Assembly (NCBI RefSeq): GCF_036898825.1
Contig: NZ_JARUND010000002.1
Location: forward strand, 3,658,001-3,722,000
Direction: 5' to 3'
Source of the DNA: Streptomyces sp. B21-083
Lineage (GTDB): Bacteria > Actinomycetota > Actinomycetes > Streptomycetales > Streptomycetaceae
Length of the DNA: 64,000 bases
This document shows, piece by piece, positions 1 through 9,578 of this stretch. The stretch's first letter is position 1, and each line of letters opens with the position of its first letter. Below the pieces are notes generated by a model. The model did no database searches. It was not told the DNA's origin and saw nothing but the letters and a program-made list of their open reading frames with translations. The position numbers and the translations under genes were made by a program.

Positions 1-7
1 GGCGACC

Positions 8-2293
8 ATGACCAGCACCGGTACCAGTGCCAGCACCGAGACCCCGACAGTCACGCCCCACGAGGTCGAGCTGACCATCGGCGGGATGACGTGTGCCAGC
101 TGCGCGTCCCGCGTCGAGAAGAAGCTCAACCGGATGGACGGCGTCCTCGCCACGGTCAACTACGCGACGGAGAAGGCGAAGATCGCGTACGCCGACGGCG
201 TGGGGGTCGACGACCTGATCGCCACCGTCGTGAAGACGGGCTACACCGCCGAGGAGCCGCCTCCGCCGACCGTGACGGAGGCACCCTCGGCCGAGCGGGA
301 CGCCGACCCCGAGCTGGCCGCTCTGCGGCAGCGGCTCGTCGTCTCCGTGCTGCTCGCCGCTCCCGTCGTCCTGATGTCCATGATTCCCACGCTCCAGTTC
401 GACAACTGGCGATGGCTCGCGCTGGCGCTCGCCTCGCCGGTCGTCGTCTGGGGCGGACTGCCGTTCCACCGGGCCGCGTTCACCAACGCCCGGCACGGCG
501 CGGCCACCATGGACACCCTGGTGTCGGTCGGCACGCTCGCCGCGTACGGCTGGTCCCTTTGGGCCCTGTTCTGGGGCGACGCGGGCAGGCCCGCCATGCC
601 GGGCATGGACGGGATGGGGATACGGGAGAGCTTCTCGTTCACCGCCTCCCGCACGGGCGACACCTCCGAGATCTACCTCGAAGTCGCCGCCGGGGTCATC
701 GCGTTCATCCTCCTCGGGCGCTATCTGGAGGCCCGCGCCAAGCGCCGCTCGGGCGCGGCGCTGCGGGCCCTGATGGAACTGGGCGCCAAGGACGTCTCCG
801 TGCTGCGCGGAGGGCGTGAAGTGCGCATTCCGGTGAGCGAGCTGGCGATCGGGGACCGGTTCGTCGTACGGCCCGGGGAGAAGATCGCCACCGACGGCAC
901 CGTCGTCGAGGGTGTCTCGGCGGTCGACGCGTCGATGCTGACCGGCGAGTCCGTGCCGGTCGACGTGGGCGCCGGGGACGCCGTCACGGGCGCGACCGTG
1001 AACGCCGGGGGCCGGCTCGTCGTCGAGGCCACCCGGGTCGGCGCGGACACCCAGCTCGCGCGGATGGCCCGGCTGGTGGAGGACGCGCAGAACGGCAAGG
1101 CCGAGGTGCAGCGGCTCGCCGACCGGATCTCCGGGATCTTCGTGCCGGCGGTGCTGCTGATCGCGCTCGGTACGTTCGGCGTCTGGCTCGGCGTCACGGG
1201 CGACACGGTCGCCGCCTTCACCGCCGCCGTCGCCGTCCTGATCATCGCCTGCCCCTGTGCGCTGGGCCTGGCCACCCCGACCGCGCTGATGGTCGGCACC
1301 GGGCGCGGGGCGCAGCTCGGCATCCTCATCAAGGGCCCCGAGGTCCTGGAGTCCACGCGCCGCGTCGACACGATCGTCCTGGACAAGACGGGCACGGTCA
1401 CCACGGGCCGGATGACCCTCCAGGAGGTCTACGTCGCCGAGGGCGAGGACGAGAAGCAGGTGCTGCGGCTCGCGGGCGCCCTCGAACACGCCTCCGAGCA
1501 TCCGGTCGCACGGGCGATCGCCGCCGGGGCGATGGAGCGGGTCGGGACACTGCCGGAGGCCGAGGCCTTCGAGAACGTGGCCGGGCGGGGCGTACGCGGG
1601 CACGTGGACGGGCACGAGGTGGCCGTCGGACGGCTCACGGACGGGCTGTCGGGGCCGCTCCCTCAGGAGTTGACCCATGCGAAGGCCCAGGCCGAGAGCG
1701 GCGGACGTACGGCCGTCGTGGTCGCCTGGGACGGGGTGGCGCGCGGTGTCGTCACCGTCGCCGACGCGGTCAAGGAGACCAGCGCCGAGGCGGTGCGCGA
1801 ACTGCGGGCACTGGGGCTGACGCCGGTGCTGCTGACCGGGGACAACCGGGCGGTGGCGGACGCGGTGGCGGCGGCCGTGGGGATCGACCAGGTGATCGCG
1901 GACGTCCTGCCCGAGGAGAAGGTCGACGCCGTACGGCGGCTGCAGGGCGAGGGGCGGACCGTCGCGATGGTCGGCGACGGCGTGAACGACGCGGCGGCCC
2001 TGGCCACCGCCGATCTGGGCCTGGCGATGGGCACGGGCACGGACGCGGCGATCGAGGCGAGCGATCTGACGCTGGTGCGCGGGGACCTGCGCGTGGCCGC
2101 CGACGCCATCCGGCTGTCCCGGAAGACGCTCGCGACCATCAAGGGCAACCTGGTGTGGGCCTTCGGCTACAACGTGGCCGCGCTGCCGCTGGCCGCCGCC
2201 GGTCTGCTGAATCCGATGATCGCGGGGGCCGCGATGGCCTTCTCCTCGGTGTTCGTCGTCACCAACAGCCTCCGACTGCGCACTTTCCGCTGA
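8..2293 (+). CDS. copA: Copper-translocating P1B-type ATPase
   Basis: ATP-driven Cu+ exporter in the cytoplasmic membrane, 761 residues. An N-terminal heavy-metal-associated domain carries GMTCASC (Cys29 and Cys32). The phosphatase motif TGES lies near residue 312, the intramembrane metal site CPC near 414, the phosphorylated aspartate motif DKTGT near 458, an HP motif in SEHPVARA, and the hinge GDGVND near 656. The last membrane segments hold YN and MAFSS, the pattern of Cu+ (P1B-1) pumps rather than Zn/Cd pumps. ATG at 8 is the first start visible; the Shine-Dalgarno region falls outside the window. A copper chaperone or CsoR-type regulator often lies upstream of such genes, but that is not visible here. 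Confidence 0.95.
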   Translation: MTSTGTSASTETPTVTPHEVELTIGGMTCASCASRVEKKLNRMDGVLATVNYATEKAKIAYADGVGVDDLIATVVKTGYTAEEPPPPTVTEAPSAERDADPELAALRQRLVVSVLLAAPVVLMSMIPTLQFDNWRWLALALASPVVVWGGLPFHRAAFTNARHGAATMDTLVSVGTLAAYGWSLWALFWGDAGRPAMPGMDGMGIRESFSFTASRTGDTSEIYLEVAAGVIAFILLGRYLEARAKRRSGAALRALMELGAKDVSVLRGGREVRIPVSELAIGDRFVVRPGEKIATDGTVVEGVSAVDASMLTGESVPVDVGAGDAVTGATVNAGGRLVVEATRVGADTQLARMARLVEDAQNGKAEVQRLADRISGIFVPAVLLIALGTFGVWLGVTGDTVAAFTAAVAVLIIACPCALGLATPTALMVGTGRGAQLGILIKGPEVLESTRRVDTIVLDKTGTVTTGRMTLQEVYVAEGEDEKQVLRLAGALEHASEHPVARAIAAGAMERVGTLPEAEAFENVAGRGVRGHVDGHEVAVGRLTDGLSGPLPQELTHAKAQAESGGRTAVVVAWDGVARGVVTVADAVKETSAEAVRELRALGLTPVLLTGDNRAVADAVAAAVGIDQVIADVLPEEKVDAVRRLQGEGRTVAMVGDGVNDAAALATADLGLAMGTGTDAAIEASDLTLVRGDLRVAADAIRLSRKTLATIKGNLVWAFGYNVAALPLAAAGLLNPMIAGAAMAFSSVFVVTNSLRLRTFR

Positions 2294-2814
2294 GATCGGC
2301 CCCTGACCGGCCGAAGTTACCGCCAGTACGCACAAGTAGGTGACATAGTCCCTATGGAGTCCGACGCGAGCCTCACATAAGCTCTTCACAAGGCTCCCGC
2401 ATCATCCTTACGCTGGGGTCCCGGTCGCGACAACCGGGATCTGGCGTACCAAAAGGACATATGCGAGAGACGCAGATCACAGTGCTGTGAACGTAACCAT
2501 CGAAGGGCTTCGAAGGTCTAAGTTGGCGATGTCAGACCAGCGTCTTGGGGGGCGCCGGCTGGCGTCTGAGGATGTCTTGGGGGACGTCCTCGGAAATGCG
2601 TTGCCGGGACACGTACACCGGGAAGCTTGAGCGGCCCACCCCAGCGTGCGCGTCCCGGCAGATCGCACACAGCAGGAGTACGACGAGTTTTGCTCGTTTT
2701 GCTCGCACAACAACGGTCGCTTCGGCGGCCTGCACACCAGTTGATAGCGAATTCAGGCGCTGTCCTCCGAAACGCCCGGCCGGATCCCGTGGGGGGAATC
2801 CGCACCGGGACATG

Positions 2815-2875
2815 GGAAGGCGCCCTGTACGCCGGCCCGTGGGGGGACCGTCGGCAGGGCGCCTTCCGCTTTTCT
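2815..2875 (+). terminator. Rho-independent terminator-like hairpin
   Basis: A 13-bp perfect stem (GGAAGGCGCCCTG at 2815-2827 with its complement at 2855-2867), a 27-nt loop and then a T-rich stretch on the plus strand. It would end plus-strand transcripts from copA or from the unresolved frame at 2529 before the convergent citrate synthase gene. Confidence 0.7.
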
Positions 2876-2907
2876 GTTCTGTCGGGTGCGGGTCACCCGC
2901 ACCCCCG

Positions 2908-2938
2908 AAGGGGCGCGGGGAACTGCGCGACCAGCCAC
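2908..2938 (+). repeat. Dispersed Streptomyces intergenic repeat, copy 1
   Basis: 31-bp element with core GCGGGGAACTGCGCGACCAG. A second copy in opposite orientation lies at 46600-46630 and matches at 30 of 31 positions. The element type recurs in Streptomyces intergenic DNA. It lies just downstream of the citrate synthase stop codon. Confidence 0.75.
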
Positions 2939-2979
2939 AACGGACCCGCAGCTTCAATCCCGCGCCACCCGCGGAGCGA

Positions 2980-4278
2980 CTAGCGCTGCTCGACCGGCAC
3001 GAAGTCCCGCTCGACCACGCCCGTGTAGATCTGGCGCGGGCGGCCGATACGCGATCCCGGCTCCTTGATCATCTCGTGCCACTGGGCGATCCAGCCCGGG
3101 AGGCGGCCGAGGGCGAACAGGACCGTGAACATCTCGGTCGGGAAGCCCATCGCGCGGTAGATGAGGCCGGTGTAGAAGTCGACGTTCGGGTAGAGGTTGC
3201 GCGAGACGAAGTAGTCGTCGGAGAGCGCGTGCTCCTCCAGCTTCAGCGCGATGTCCAGCAGCTCGTCGGACTTGCCGAGGGCCGAGAGGACGTCGTGCGC
3301 GGCAGCCTTGATGATCTTCGCGCGCGGGTCGAAGGACTTGTACACCCGGTGGCCGAAGCCCATCAGGCGGACGCCGTCCTCCTTGTTCTTCACCTTGCGG
3401 ATGAAGGAGTCGACATCGCCGCCGTTCGCCTTGATGCCCTCCAGCATCTCCAGCACGGACTGGTTGGCGCCGCCGTGCAGCGGGCCCCAGAGCGCGGAGA
3501 TACCGGCCGAGATCGACGCGAACATGTTGGCCTGCGAGGAACCGACCAGACGGACCGTCGACGTCGAACAGTTCTGCTCGTGGTCGGCGTGCAGAATCAG
3601 CAGCTTGTCGAGGGCGGAGACGACGACCGGGTCGAGGTCGTACTCCTGCGCCGGCACCGAGAACGTCATACGGAGGAAGTTCTCGACGTAACCGAGGTCG
3701 TTGCGCGGGTAGACGAACGGGTGACCGATCGACTTCTTGTACGCGTACGCGGCGATGGTCGGAAGCTTGGCGAGCAGCCGGATCGTCGAGAGGTTGCGCT
3801 GCTTCTCGTCGAACGGGTTGTGGCTGTCCTGGTAGAAGGTCGACAGCGCGGAGACGACCGACGACAGCATCGCCATCGGGTGCGCGTCGCGCGGGAAGCC
3901 ACGGTAGAAGTTCTTGACGTCCTCGTGCAGCAGGGTGTGCTGCGTGATCTCGTTCTTGAAGACGGAGAGCTCGTCCACAGTCGGAAGCTCACCGTTGATC
4001 AGCAGGAACGCCACCTCGAGGAAGGTGGAGCGCTCGGCGAGCTGCTCGATCGGGTACCCGCGGTACCGAAGGATGCCCTGCTCGCCGTCGAGGTAGGTGA
4101 CCGCGGATTTATAGGCGGCGGTGTTGCCGTAGCCGCTGTCCAGAGTTACGAGACCGGTCTGAGCGCGGAGCTTCCCGATGTCGAAGCCCTTGTCGCCGAC
4201 GGTGCTGTCGATCACCGGGTAGGTGTACTCGCCGTCGCCGAACCGCAGTACTACAGCGTTGTTGGTGTGCTCGCTCAC
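2980..4278 (-). CDS. gltA: Citrate synthase
   Basis: Condenses oxaloacetate and acetyl-CoA to citrate, the entry step of the TCA cycle (called citA in Streptomyces literature). 432 residues, normal for the hexameric bacterial type. Catalytic histidine regions are visible as HGGANQ near residue 268 and GFGHRVYK near 305, with RNLYPNVDFYTG and the aspartate-containing C-terminal part following. The start chosen is GTG at 4278 because GAGGGA lies 6-7 bases upstream and the protein begins SEHTNNAVV as in Streptomyces homologues; a longer open frame up to 4335 lacks a ribosome site. It converges on copA. Confidence 0.95.
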   Translation of the reverse strand: MSEHTNNAVVLRFGDGEYTYPVIDSTVGDKGFDIGKLRAQTGLVTLDSGYGNTAAYKSAVTYLDGEQGILRYRGYPIEQLAERSTFLEVAFLLINGELPTVDELSVFKNEITQHTLLHEDVKNFYRGFPRDAHPMAMLSSVVSALSTFYQDSHNPFDEKQRNLSTIRLLAKLPTIAAYAYKKSIGHPFVYPRNDLGYVENFLRMTFSVPAQEYDLDPVVVSALDKLLILHADHEQNCSTSTVRLVGSSQANMFASISAGISALWGPLHGGANQSVLEMLEGIKANGGDVDSFIRKVKNKEDGVRLMGFGHRVYKSFDPRAKIIKAAAHDVLSALGKSDELLDIALKLEEHALSDDYFVSRNLYPNVDFYTGLIYRAMGFPTEMFTVLFALGRLPGWIAQWHEMIKEPGSRIGRPRQIYTGVVERDFVPVEQR

Positions 4279-4529
4279 GTCATCCCTCACCGACGTTGTG
4301 CCTCTTCTTCGAGGTGCCCTGACTGTCTCTACCATCCCCCATTTGGCGCAGGAGAGTGCACTCGGGGTCGACCATTGGGCCTATTGGCGGCACTGAGTGC
4401 CGCCAAGCTACTCATCCTGCCCCTCTTCGCCCTGGTTCCGGAAGTGGCCTGTGAGCTTTGTGACTCATTTGATCGATCATTTTTTCACGATCGCCGCGAC
4501 GCCACGACGATTGTGACGGTCGGGGCGGG

Positions 4530-6785
4530 TCACGACCGCAGTCTGTGATCCAGTGCCGTGCAGCGCCGCCCCGCCGACACCGTGCGCACCGCCTGGCCTA
4601 TCGCCTTGCGTGAACCGACCAGGACGACGAGCTTCTTCGCCCGGGTGACGGCCGTATACAAGAGGTTGCGCTGGAGCATCATCCACGCGCCCGTGGTGAC
4701 CGGGATGACCACCGCCGGGTACTCGCTGCCCTGGGAGCGGTGGATGGTCACCGCGTACGCGTGGGCGAGTTCGTCCAGCTCATCGAAGTCGTACGGCACT
4801 TCCTCGTCCTCGTCCGTCAGCACGGTGAGGCGCTGTTCCACCTCGTCGAGTGAGGTGACGACGCCGACGGTGCCGTTGAAGACGCCGTTCTCGCCCTTGT
4901 CGTAGTTGTTGCGGATCTGCGTGACCTTGTCGCCGATCCGGAAGACCCGGCCGCCGAACCGCTTCTCGGGGAGGTCGGGACGCCCCGGTGTGATCGCCTG
5001 CTGGAGCAGCCCGTTGAGGTTGCCGGCGCCGGCCGGGCCCCGGTGCATCGGCGCGAGCACCTGGACGTCCCGCCGGGGATCCAGGCCGAACTTGGCCGGA
5101 ATTCGCCGTGCGGCCACATCCACGGTGAGCCGGCCGGCCTCCTCGGTGTCGTCCTCGACGAAGAGGAAGAAGTCCTTCATGCCGTCGGTGACCGGATGCT
5201 GCCCGGAGTTGATCCGGTGCGCGTTCGTCACGACGCCCGACTGCTGGGCCTGCCGGAAGACCTTGGTGAGCCGGACGGCGGGGACCGGGCTGCCGTCGGC
5301 GAGCAGGTCCCGCAGGACTTCGCCCGCGCCGACACTGGGGAGTTGGTCCACGTCCCCGACGAAGAGCAGATGCGCGCCCGGTGCGACAGCCTTCGCCAGC
5401 TTGTTGGCGAGCAGCAGGTCCAGCATCGAGGCCTCGTCGACCACCACCAGGTCGGCGTCGAGGGGGCGGTCCCTGTCGTAGGCCGCGTCGCCGCCGGGTT
5501 TCAGCTCCAGCAGGCGGTGAACGGTGGAGGCCTCGGCGCCGGTGAGTTCGGCGAGGCGTTTGGCGGCGCGGCCCGTCGGGGCGGCAAGGACGACCTTGGC
5601 CTTCTTGGCGCGGGCCAGTTCCACGATGGAGCGGACCGTGAAGGACTTGCCGCAGCCGGGGCCGCCGGTGAGGACGGCGACCTTCTCCGTCAGCGCGAGC
5701 CGGACGGCCGCCTCCTGCTCGGGGGCGAGATCGGCCCCCGTACGCCCCTGGAGCCAACTCAGCGCCTTGTCCCAGGCCACGTCGTGGAAGGCGGGCATCC
5801 GGTCCTCGCCGGTGCGCAGCAGGCGCAACAGCTGGGCGGAGAGGGAGAGTTCGGCGCGGTGGAAGGGGACCAGGTAGACCGCTGTCACGGGCTGCGAGTC
5901 TCCGTCGGGGCCGGGGACCTTCTCCCGTACGACACCCGGGTCCTCGCCCTCCTCGGGGGGCGCCGCGAGTTCGGCGAGGCACTCGATGACGAGGCCCGTG
6001 TCGACCTGGAGGAGCTTCACCGCGTCCGCGATCAGGCGTTCCTCGGGGAGGTAGCAGTTGCCCTGGTCGGTGGCCTGCGAAAGGGCGTACTGGAGGCCCG
6101 CCTTGACCCGCTCGGGGCTGTCGTGCGGGATGCCGACGGACTGGGCGATCTTGTCGGCGGTGAGGAAGCCGATGCCCCAGACGTCGGTGGCGAGGCGGTA
6201 GGGCTGGTTCTTGACGACCGAGATCGAGGCGTCGCCGTACTTCTTGTAGATGCGCACGGCGATCGACGTGGAGACCTCGACGGTCTGGAGGAAGAGCATG
6301 ACCTCCTTGATCGCCTTCTGTTCCTCCCAGGCGGCGGCGATCTTCTTCGTGCGCTTGGGACCGAGGCCCGGCACCTCGATGAGCCGCTCGATCTCCTCCT
6401 CGATGATCCGGAGGGTGTCCATGCCAAAGTGCTGGGTGATCCGGTCGGCGAAGATCGGGCCGATGCCCTTGACCAGGCCCGAGCCGAGATAGCGGCGGAT
6501 GCCCTGGACGGTGGCGGGCAGGAGTGTCGTGTAGTTCTCGACCGTGAACTGCTTGCCGTACTGCTGGTGCGAGCCCCAACGGCCCTCCATCCGCAGGGAC
6601 TCGCCGACCTGGGCGCCGAGCAGCGCACCCACGACCGTGAGGAGGTCACCGGCGCCGCGCCCGGTGTCGACCCGGGCGACCGTGTAGCCGTTCTCCTCAT
6701 TGGCGTACGTGATGCGTTCCAGCACGCCTTCGAGTACGGCGGGTTGCCGCTCGCCCGACTCGGAACCGACTCCCCTACCTGGCAT
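4530..6785 (-). CDS. recD2: RecD2-like ATP-dependent DNA helicase
   Basis: 5'-3' superfamily 1B helicase of the RecD2/YrrC type, thought to act in DNA repair independently of RecBC. The N-terminal OB-like and helix-hairpin-helix region (LIEVPGLGPKRTKKIAAAW) precedes the motor. Walker A GGPGCGKS lies near residue 372, Walker B VVVDEASMLD near 445, and the C-terminal motif AYAVTIHRSQGSEYP near 675. I chose ATG at 6785 (751 residues); an upstream TTG at 6869 is in frame but has no ribosome site, and the extra 28 residues look unconserved. It ends about 250 bp upstream of the citrate synthase start, a stretch that presumably holds the citrate synthase promoter. Confidence 0.9.
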   Translation of the reverse strand: MPGRGVGSESGERQPAVLEGVLERITYANEENGYTVARVDTGRGAGDLLTVVGALLGAQVGESLRMEGRWGSHQQYGKQFTVENYTTLLPATVQGIRRYLGSGLVKGIGPIFADRITQHFGMDTLRIIEEEIERLIEVPGLGPKRTKKIAAAWEEQKAIKEVMLFLQTVEVSTSIAVRIYKKYGDASISVVKNQPYRLATDVWGIGFLTADKIAQSVGIPHDSPERVKAGLQYALSQATDQGNCYLPEERLIADAVKLLQVDTGLVIECLAELAAPPEEGEDPGVVREKVPGPDGDSQPVTAVYLVPFHRAELSLSAQLLRLLRTGEDRMPAFHDVAWDKALSWLQGRTGADLAPEQEAAVRLALTEKVAVLTGGPGCGKSFTVRSIVELARAKKAKVVLAAPTGRAAKRLAELTGAEASTVHRLLELKPGGDAAYDRDRPLDADLVVVDEASMLDLLLANKLAKAVAPGAHLLFVGDVDQLPSVGAGEVLRDLLADGSPVPAVRLTKVFRQAQQSGVVTNAHRINSGQHPVTDGMKDFFLFVEDDTEEAGRLTVDVAARRIPAKFGLDPRRDVQVLAPMHRGPAGAGNLNGLLQQAITPGRPDLPEKRFGGRVFRIGDKVTQIRNNYDKGENGVFNGTVGVVTSLDEVEQRLTVLTDEDEEVPYDFDELDELAHAYAVTIHRSQGSEYPAVVIPVTTGAWMMLQRNLLYTAVTRAKKLVVLVGSRKAIGQAVRTVSAGRRCTALDHRLRS

Positions 6786-6893
6786 GCCACCGCCTGCTCG
6801 TCCTGAACCCACAACCTCTGGGAGGCTATCGCCCAGCACTGACAGCGACCGTACGGAGTCCGTCGTCAACCGGCGTGCCCGAGGCCCGGCGGC

Positions 6894-8015
6894 CTACCGT
6901 CCCGGGTGCAGGCCGAGCCAGCCGGGAGAGGGCTCGCCCTTGACCTCTCCCACGTACAGGGTGAGCTGCTGGCGGAAGCGTTCCACGAGGGCGCGGTCGG
7001 ACATGAAGTGCTCGAAGCCGTCGACGTGGGCGTTGGGGTAGTCCCAGATGGGGCGGTAGCCGGCGTGCGGGCTCACGTCGGTGCGTACGGACCACATGTA
7101 GAAGTCGGACTGGGTCTGCTTCGACAGCCACCAGTTCAGGTAGAGCCTGGCCGCGGCCGGGTGCCGGGCATGCCTGAAGATGGCGGCCCGTTGGGCCCAC
7201 GCCATGAACGGGTCGCTCTTCGGCACGACGAAACGGGTCTTCACCCCGGCGGGAGGGGTGAGCATGCCGTCCGTGCCGAGTGCGACGGCCGCGGTGCCTG
7301 CCTCGACCCGGTCGGCGGGCTCCTGCGTACCTCGCACCCAGGCCACGTCCTGTGCGACGAACCGCCGCAGCCAGTCCCAGCCGTACTTGTCGACGATGAC
7401 CTTGTAGAGGTACAGGACCGCGTCGTCGTCGTTCGGGAACGTCGAGACGATCTTTCCCTTCCAGCGCGGGTCAAGAAGGTCCCGGGCGGTACGGGGCGGG
7501 TTCGAGCCCGCCGACTCGGCGTTGAAGATGGTGGAGAAGGCATCCACGAAGATGCCCGTCCAGGCACCGTCGGGGTCCTTGAACCGGGGATGCACGCGGG
7601 AGAAACCGGCGGGCTTGTAGGGAAGGAGAGACCCTTCCTTCTTCCAGCGCGGGAAGTCCTGCAGGGTCTGCAGCTGAACGACGTCCGGAACGAGTGTGCC
7701 GGTGGTGAGCTGGTTGTCGATGCGAGCGTCGTGGAATTTGCTGTAGTCCACGACGATGTTCAGCGTGACGCCGGGGAACGCCTTCTCGAAGGCGGCCTTG
7801 TTGCCGTCCTGTTGGCTCGCGGTGTCGCCGCCCGCGTAGACGGTGAGGGTGCCCCCCTCCGCTTTCGCCTCGCGGTGGAGCTGCCCCAGGCTCTTCGTCT
7901 CCTCGCCCTGTCCGCCGTGTCCGTGAGTCGAGGTGTGCCCTGTTCCCGTGCTCAGTGCGACTCCGGCTGCCGTGAGCGAGCTTGCGACGAGTACGTGACG
8001 TCGTCCGAGTGGCAT
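6894..8015 (-). CDS. ABC transporter extracellular solute-binding protein (iron/FbpA-like family 1)
   Basis: Exported binding protein of 373 residues. The N-terminus GRRHVLVASSLTAAGVAL looks like a Tat-type signal. The mature part begins LTVYAGGDTASQQDGNKAAFEKAFPG, the opening seen in family 1 binding proteins for Fe3+, putrescine or phosphonate-like ligands; DDDAVLYLY and the tryptophan-rich C-terminus fit the same fold. AAGGGA precedes ATG 8015 by 7 bases. No permease or ATPase gene is adjacent, so it is an orphan or works with a distant transporter. Ligand unknown. A MarR gene diverges from it and probably controls it. Confidence 0.8.
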   Translation of the reverse strand: MPLGRRHVLVASSLTAAGVALSTGTGHTSTHGHGGQGEETKSLGQLHREAKAEGGTLTVYAGGDTASQQDGNKAAFEKAFPGVTLNIVVDYSKFHDARIDNQLTTGTLVPDVVQLQTLQDFPRWKKEGSLLPYKPAGFSRVHPRFKDPDGAWTGIFVDAFSTIFNAESAGSNPPRTARDLLDPRWKGKIVSTFPNDDDAVLYLYKVIVDKYGWDWLRRFVAQDVAWVRGTQEPADRVEAGTAAVALGTDGMLTPPAGVKTRFVVPKSDPFMAWAQRAAIFRHARHPAAARLYLNWWLSKQTQSDFYMWSVRTDVSPHAGYRPIWDYPNAHVDGFEHFMSDRALVERFRQQLTLYVGEVKGEPSPGWLGLHPGR

Positions 8016-8076
8016 GGCTGTTCCCTTCGATTCGATGCGTGTACTGGAAGGAAAGTAGTCGCTGAAGCAGCTTTAT

Positions 8077-8121
8077 TTCAAACTTCAAGTGCGATGTTTG
8101 GGCATATTTCTTGCGATTCAA
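8077..8121. promoter_or_regulatory. Candidate MarR operator region
   Basis: The AT-rich divergent promoter between the solute-binding gene and the MarR gene carries TTCAA three times in direct orientation (8077, 8084, 8117). The AT content contrasts with the flanking genes. Assignment to the MarR protein is inference from position. Confidence 0.4.
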
Positions 8122-8150
8122 CACTCCTTTAGCCTTGTAAAGATTGCTGT

Positions 8151-8639
8151 ATGGTCAGCTTTATGAGTGAGCTGTTCAACAACGAGGCGGTCGTCCTGTA
8201 CGGCGACATCCTGCGGCTGACGGACACCATCGGCGGACGAGCCGAGCGGACCATCCGCGAGGCCACCGGGCTGGGTGGATCCGAGTTCGAGGTGCTGCTG
8301 CGACTGGTCCGCCATCCGGAGCACCGGACCACGAGTGCCCGGCTGGCCGAGGACCTCTCGTTCACCTCCGGCGGGCTCACCCGGCTGATCGCCCGTATGG
8401 AGGAGGCCGGGCTGATCACCCGCCACCCACACCCCGACGACGGAAGGGCCACGCTGCTCGAAGCCAGTGCGAAGGGCCGCGAGTTGCTGGATCACGCCCT
8501 GGCGGCGCATGTCCCGCAGATCTCCGGCGACCTCCTGGAGCCGCTCACCCCGGTCGAACAGCTGATCCTTCGGGAACTGGTCACCAAGGTGCTCGCCCAC
8601 TCGACACGCGGCACGGTGGATCGGCGTACCCGTGAGTGA
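8151..8639 (+). CDS. MarR-family transcriptional regulator
   Basis: Winged-helix dimeric regulator, 162 residues. The helix-turn-helix and wing are visible in HRTTSARLAEDLSFTSGGLTRLIARMEEAGLITRHPHPDDGRATLLEAS, including the MarR signature DGRATLLE. Neither ATG 8151 nor ATG 8163 has a clear ribosome site, so the mRNA may be leaderless or start at 8163 (MSELFNNE). It diverges from the solute-binding gene with 135 bp between them. Confidence 0.88.
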   Translation: MVSFMSELFNNEAVVLYGDILRLTDTIGGRAERTIREATGLGGSEFEVLLRLVRHPEHRTTSARLAEDLSFTSGGLTRLIARMEEAGLITRHPHPDDGRATLLEASAKGRELLDHALAAHVPQISGDLLEPLTPVEQLILRELVTKVLAHSTRGTVDRRTRE

Positions 8640-8713
8640 AGTCCCGGGTCAGCGGGAGTTCGCCGTACCGCGCCAGGAGTTTCGCCGGTAAGGGCCATGC
8701 TCCCGGTGACCCG

Positions 8714-9562
8714 TCAACGGAGGTTCAGGGCACGTCGGGCCGCGTTGATGACGTTGTGGGCGTCGGCTCCGTACACGGCCGACTCGCTGAGGGTCTTCCA
8801 GACCTTCGCGTACAAGGCGATGTTGTCGGCGTCGTCCAACCACAGCTCGGCGTGCCAGTCCTCCGCCGAGACGATCCGGTCGTCCAGGATGCAGAAGCTG
8901 TTACCGGGCGGGATCTTGACGGAGACTGAGAGCGGAATGATCCCCAGTTCAACGGTGTCTATCCCGATTGCCCCCGCGAGCCGGTCGAGCTGGGCGATCA
9001 GCACGGGCGGCGGACAGACGAGGACGCGCAACGCGGCTTCCCACATGACGACCCGCAGCCGATGACCTGATGTGTACAGCCAGTCCTGCCGCCGCATCCT
9101 GACCCGTACGGCTTCCTCGGTGTCCGTCGTGGAGCCGTGCAGCTGTGCGTACCGAGCGAGTACTGCCCGTGCGTAGTCGGGCGTCTGGAGCAGCCCCGTG
9201 ACCGTGGATTCCTCCCATACCCGGATGACCCGTGAGCGGGTGGTCTCCGTTGCCCAGTTCTCCTGTACTGGGCTCTGTCCTGCCGCCAGTTGGCGACGCC
9301 ACGAGCGGATATGGGTCTCGAACCCGGCGAGCCGACCGACCAGTTCGCCGTAAGCCTCGGGCTGCCCGGTGACGTCGGCCCATGCCCTGAGGTCTCTCTG
9401 CGTGGCGGTCTGCCGTCCGTGCTCCAGCTTGCTGACCTTCGAGACAGCCCAGCCCAGCTGGGCGGCGAGCTGCGTACCGGTGATCTGCCCACCAGGGGCG
9501 GTGAACCTGAGCCCTCTCAAACGCGCGCCGAGCTGTTCGCGCGCCTGCTGATAGTCGGTCAC
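8714..9562 (-). CDS. XRE helix-turn-helix regulator with DUF5753
   Basis: 282-residue regulator of the actinobacterial Scr1-type family. N-terminal helix-turn-helix (TGTQLAAQLGWAVSKVSKLEHGRQTA) and a C-terminal DUF5753 ligand or partner domain (VTGLLQTPDYARAVLARY, then RVVMWEAALR). Such proteins are regularly encoded beside DUF397 or DUF6879 proteins and are annotated as toxin-antitoxin-like or developmental regulators. Here the gene lies 16 bp after the DUF6879 gene in the same direction. Confidence 0.88.
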   Translation of the reverse strand: MTDYQQAREQLGARLRGLRFTAPGGQITGTQLAAQLGWAVSKVSKLEHGRQTATQRDLRAWADVTGQPEAYGELVGRLAGFETHIRSWRRQLAAGQSPVQENWATETTRSRVIRVWEESTVTGLLQTPDYARAVLARYAQLHGSTTDTEEAVRVRMRRQDWLYTSGHRLRVVMWEAALRVLVCPPPVLIAQLDRLAGAIGIDTVELGIIPLSVSVKIPPGNSFCILDDRIVSAEDWHAELWLDDADNIALYAKVWKTLSESAVYGADAHNVINAARRALNLR

Positions 9563-9578
9563 TGGTACGCGTCCGCTC

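Larger units (their letters stand above)
2294..2979. other. Non-coding or unresolved region between copA and citrate synthase
   Basis: No confident gene in 686 bp. A ten-codon reading frame starts at 2461 after AAAAGGAC. A second frame starts with ATG at 2529 and stops at 2628-2630, then stays open in the same frame past that TGA to another TGA about 110 bases later. The two open halves in one frame could be a small gene with an in-frame nonsense codon, but base use is only weakly coding and I recognise no family. The stretch ends in a strong hairpin (2815-2867) and a dispersed repeat (2908-2938). Confidence 0.4.

Noticed and set aside
2545..4548. Long plus-strand reading frame antisense to citrate synthase
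   Set aside because: It mirrors the codon bias of citrate synthase on the other strand, has a low-complexity Arg/Glu/Val-rich translation and no motif.
6785..6869. Longer RecD2 start at TTG 6869
   Set aside because: No ribosome site and a non-conserved-looking extension; ATG 6785 is preferred, though not proven.
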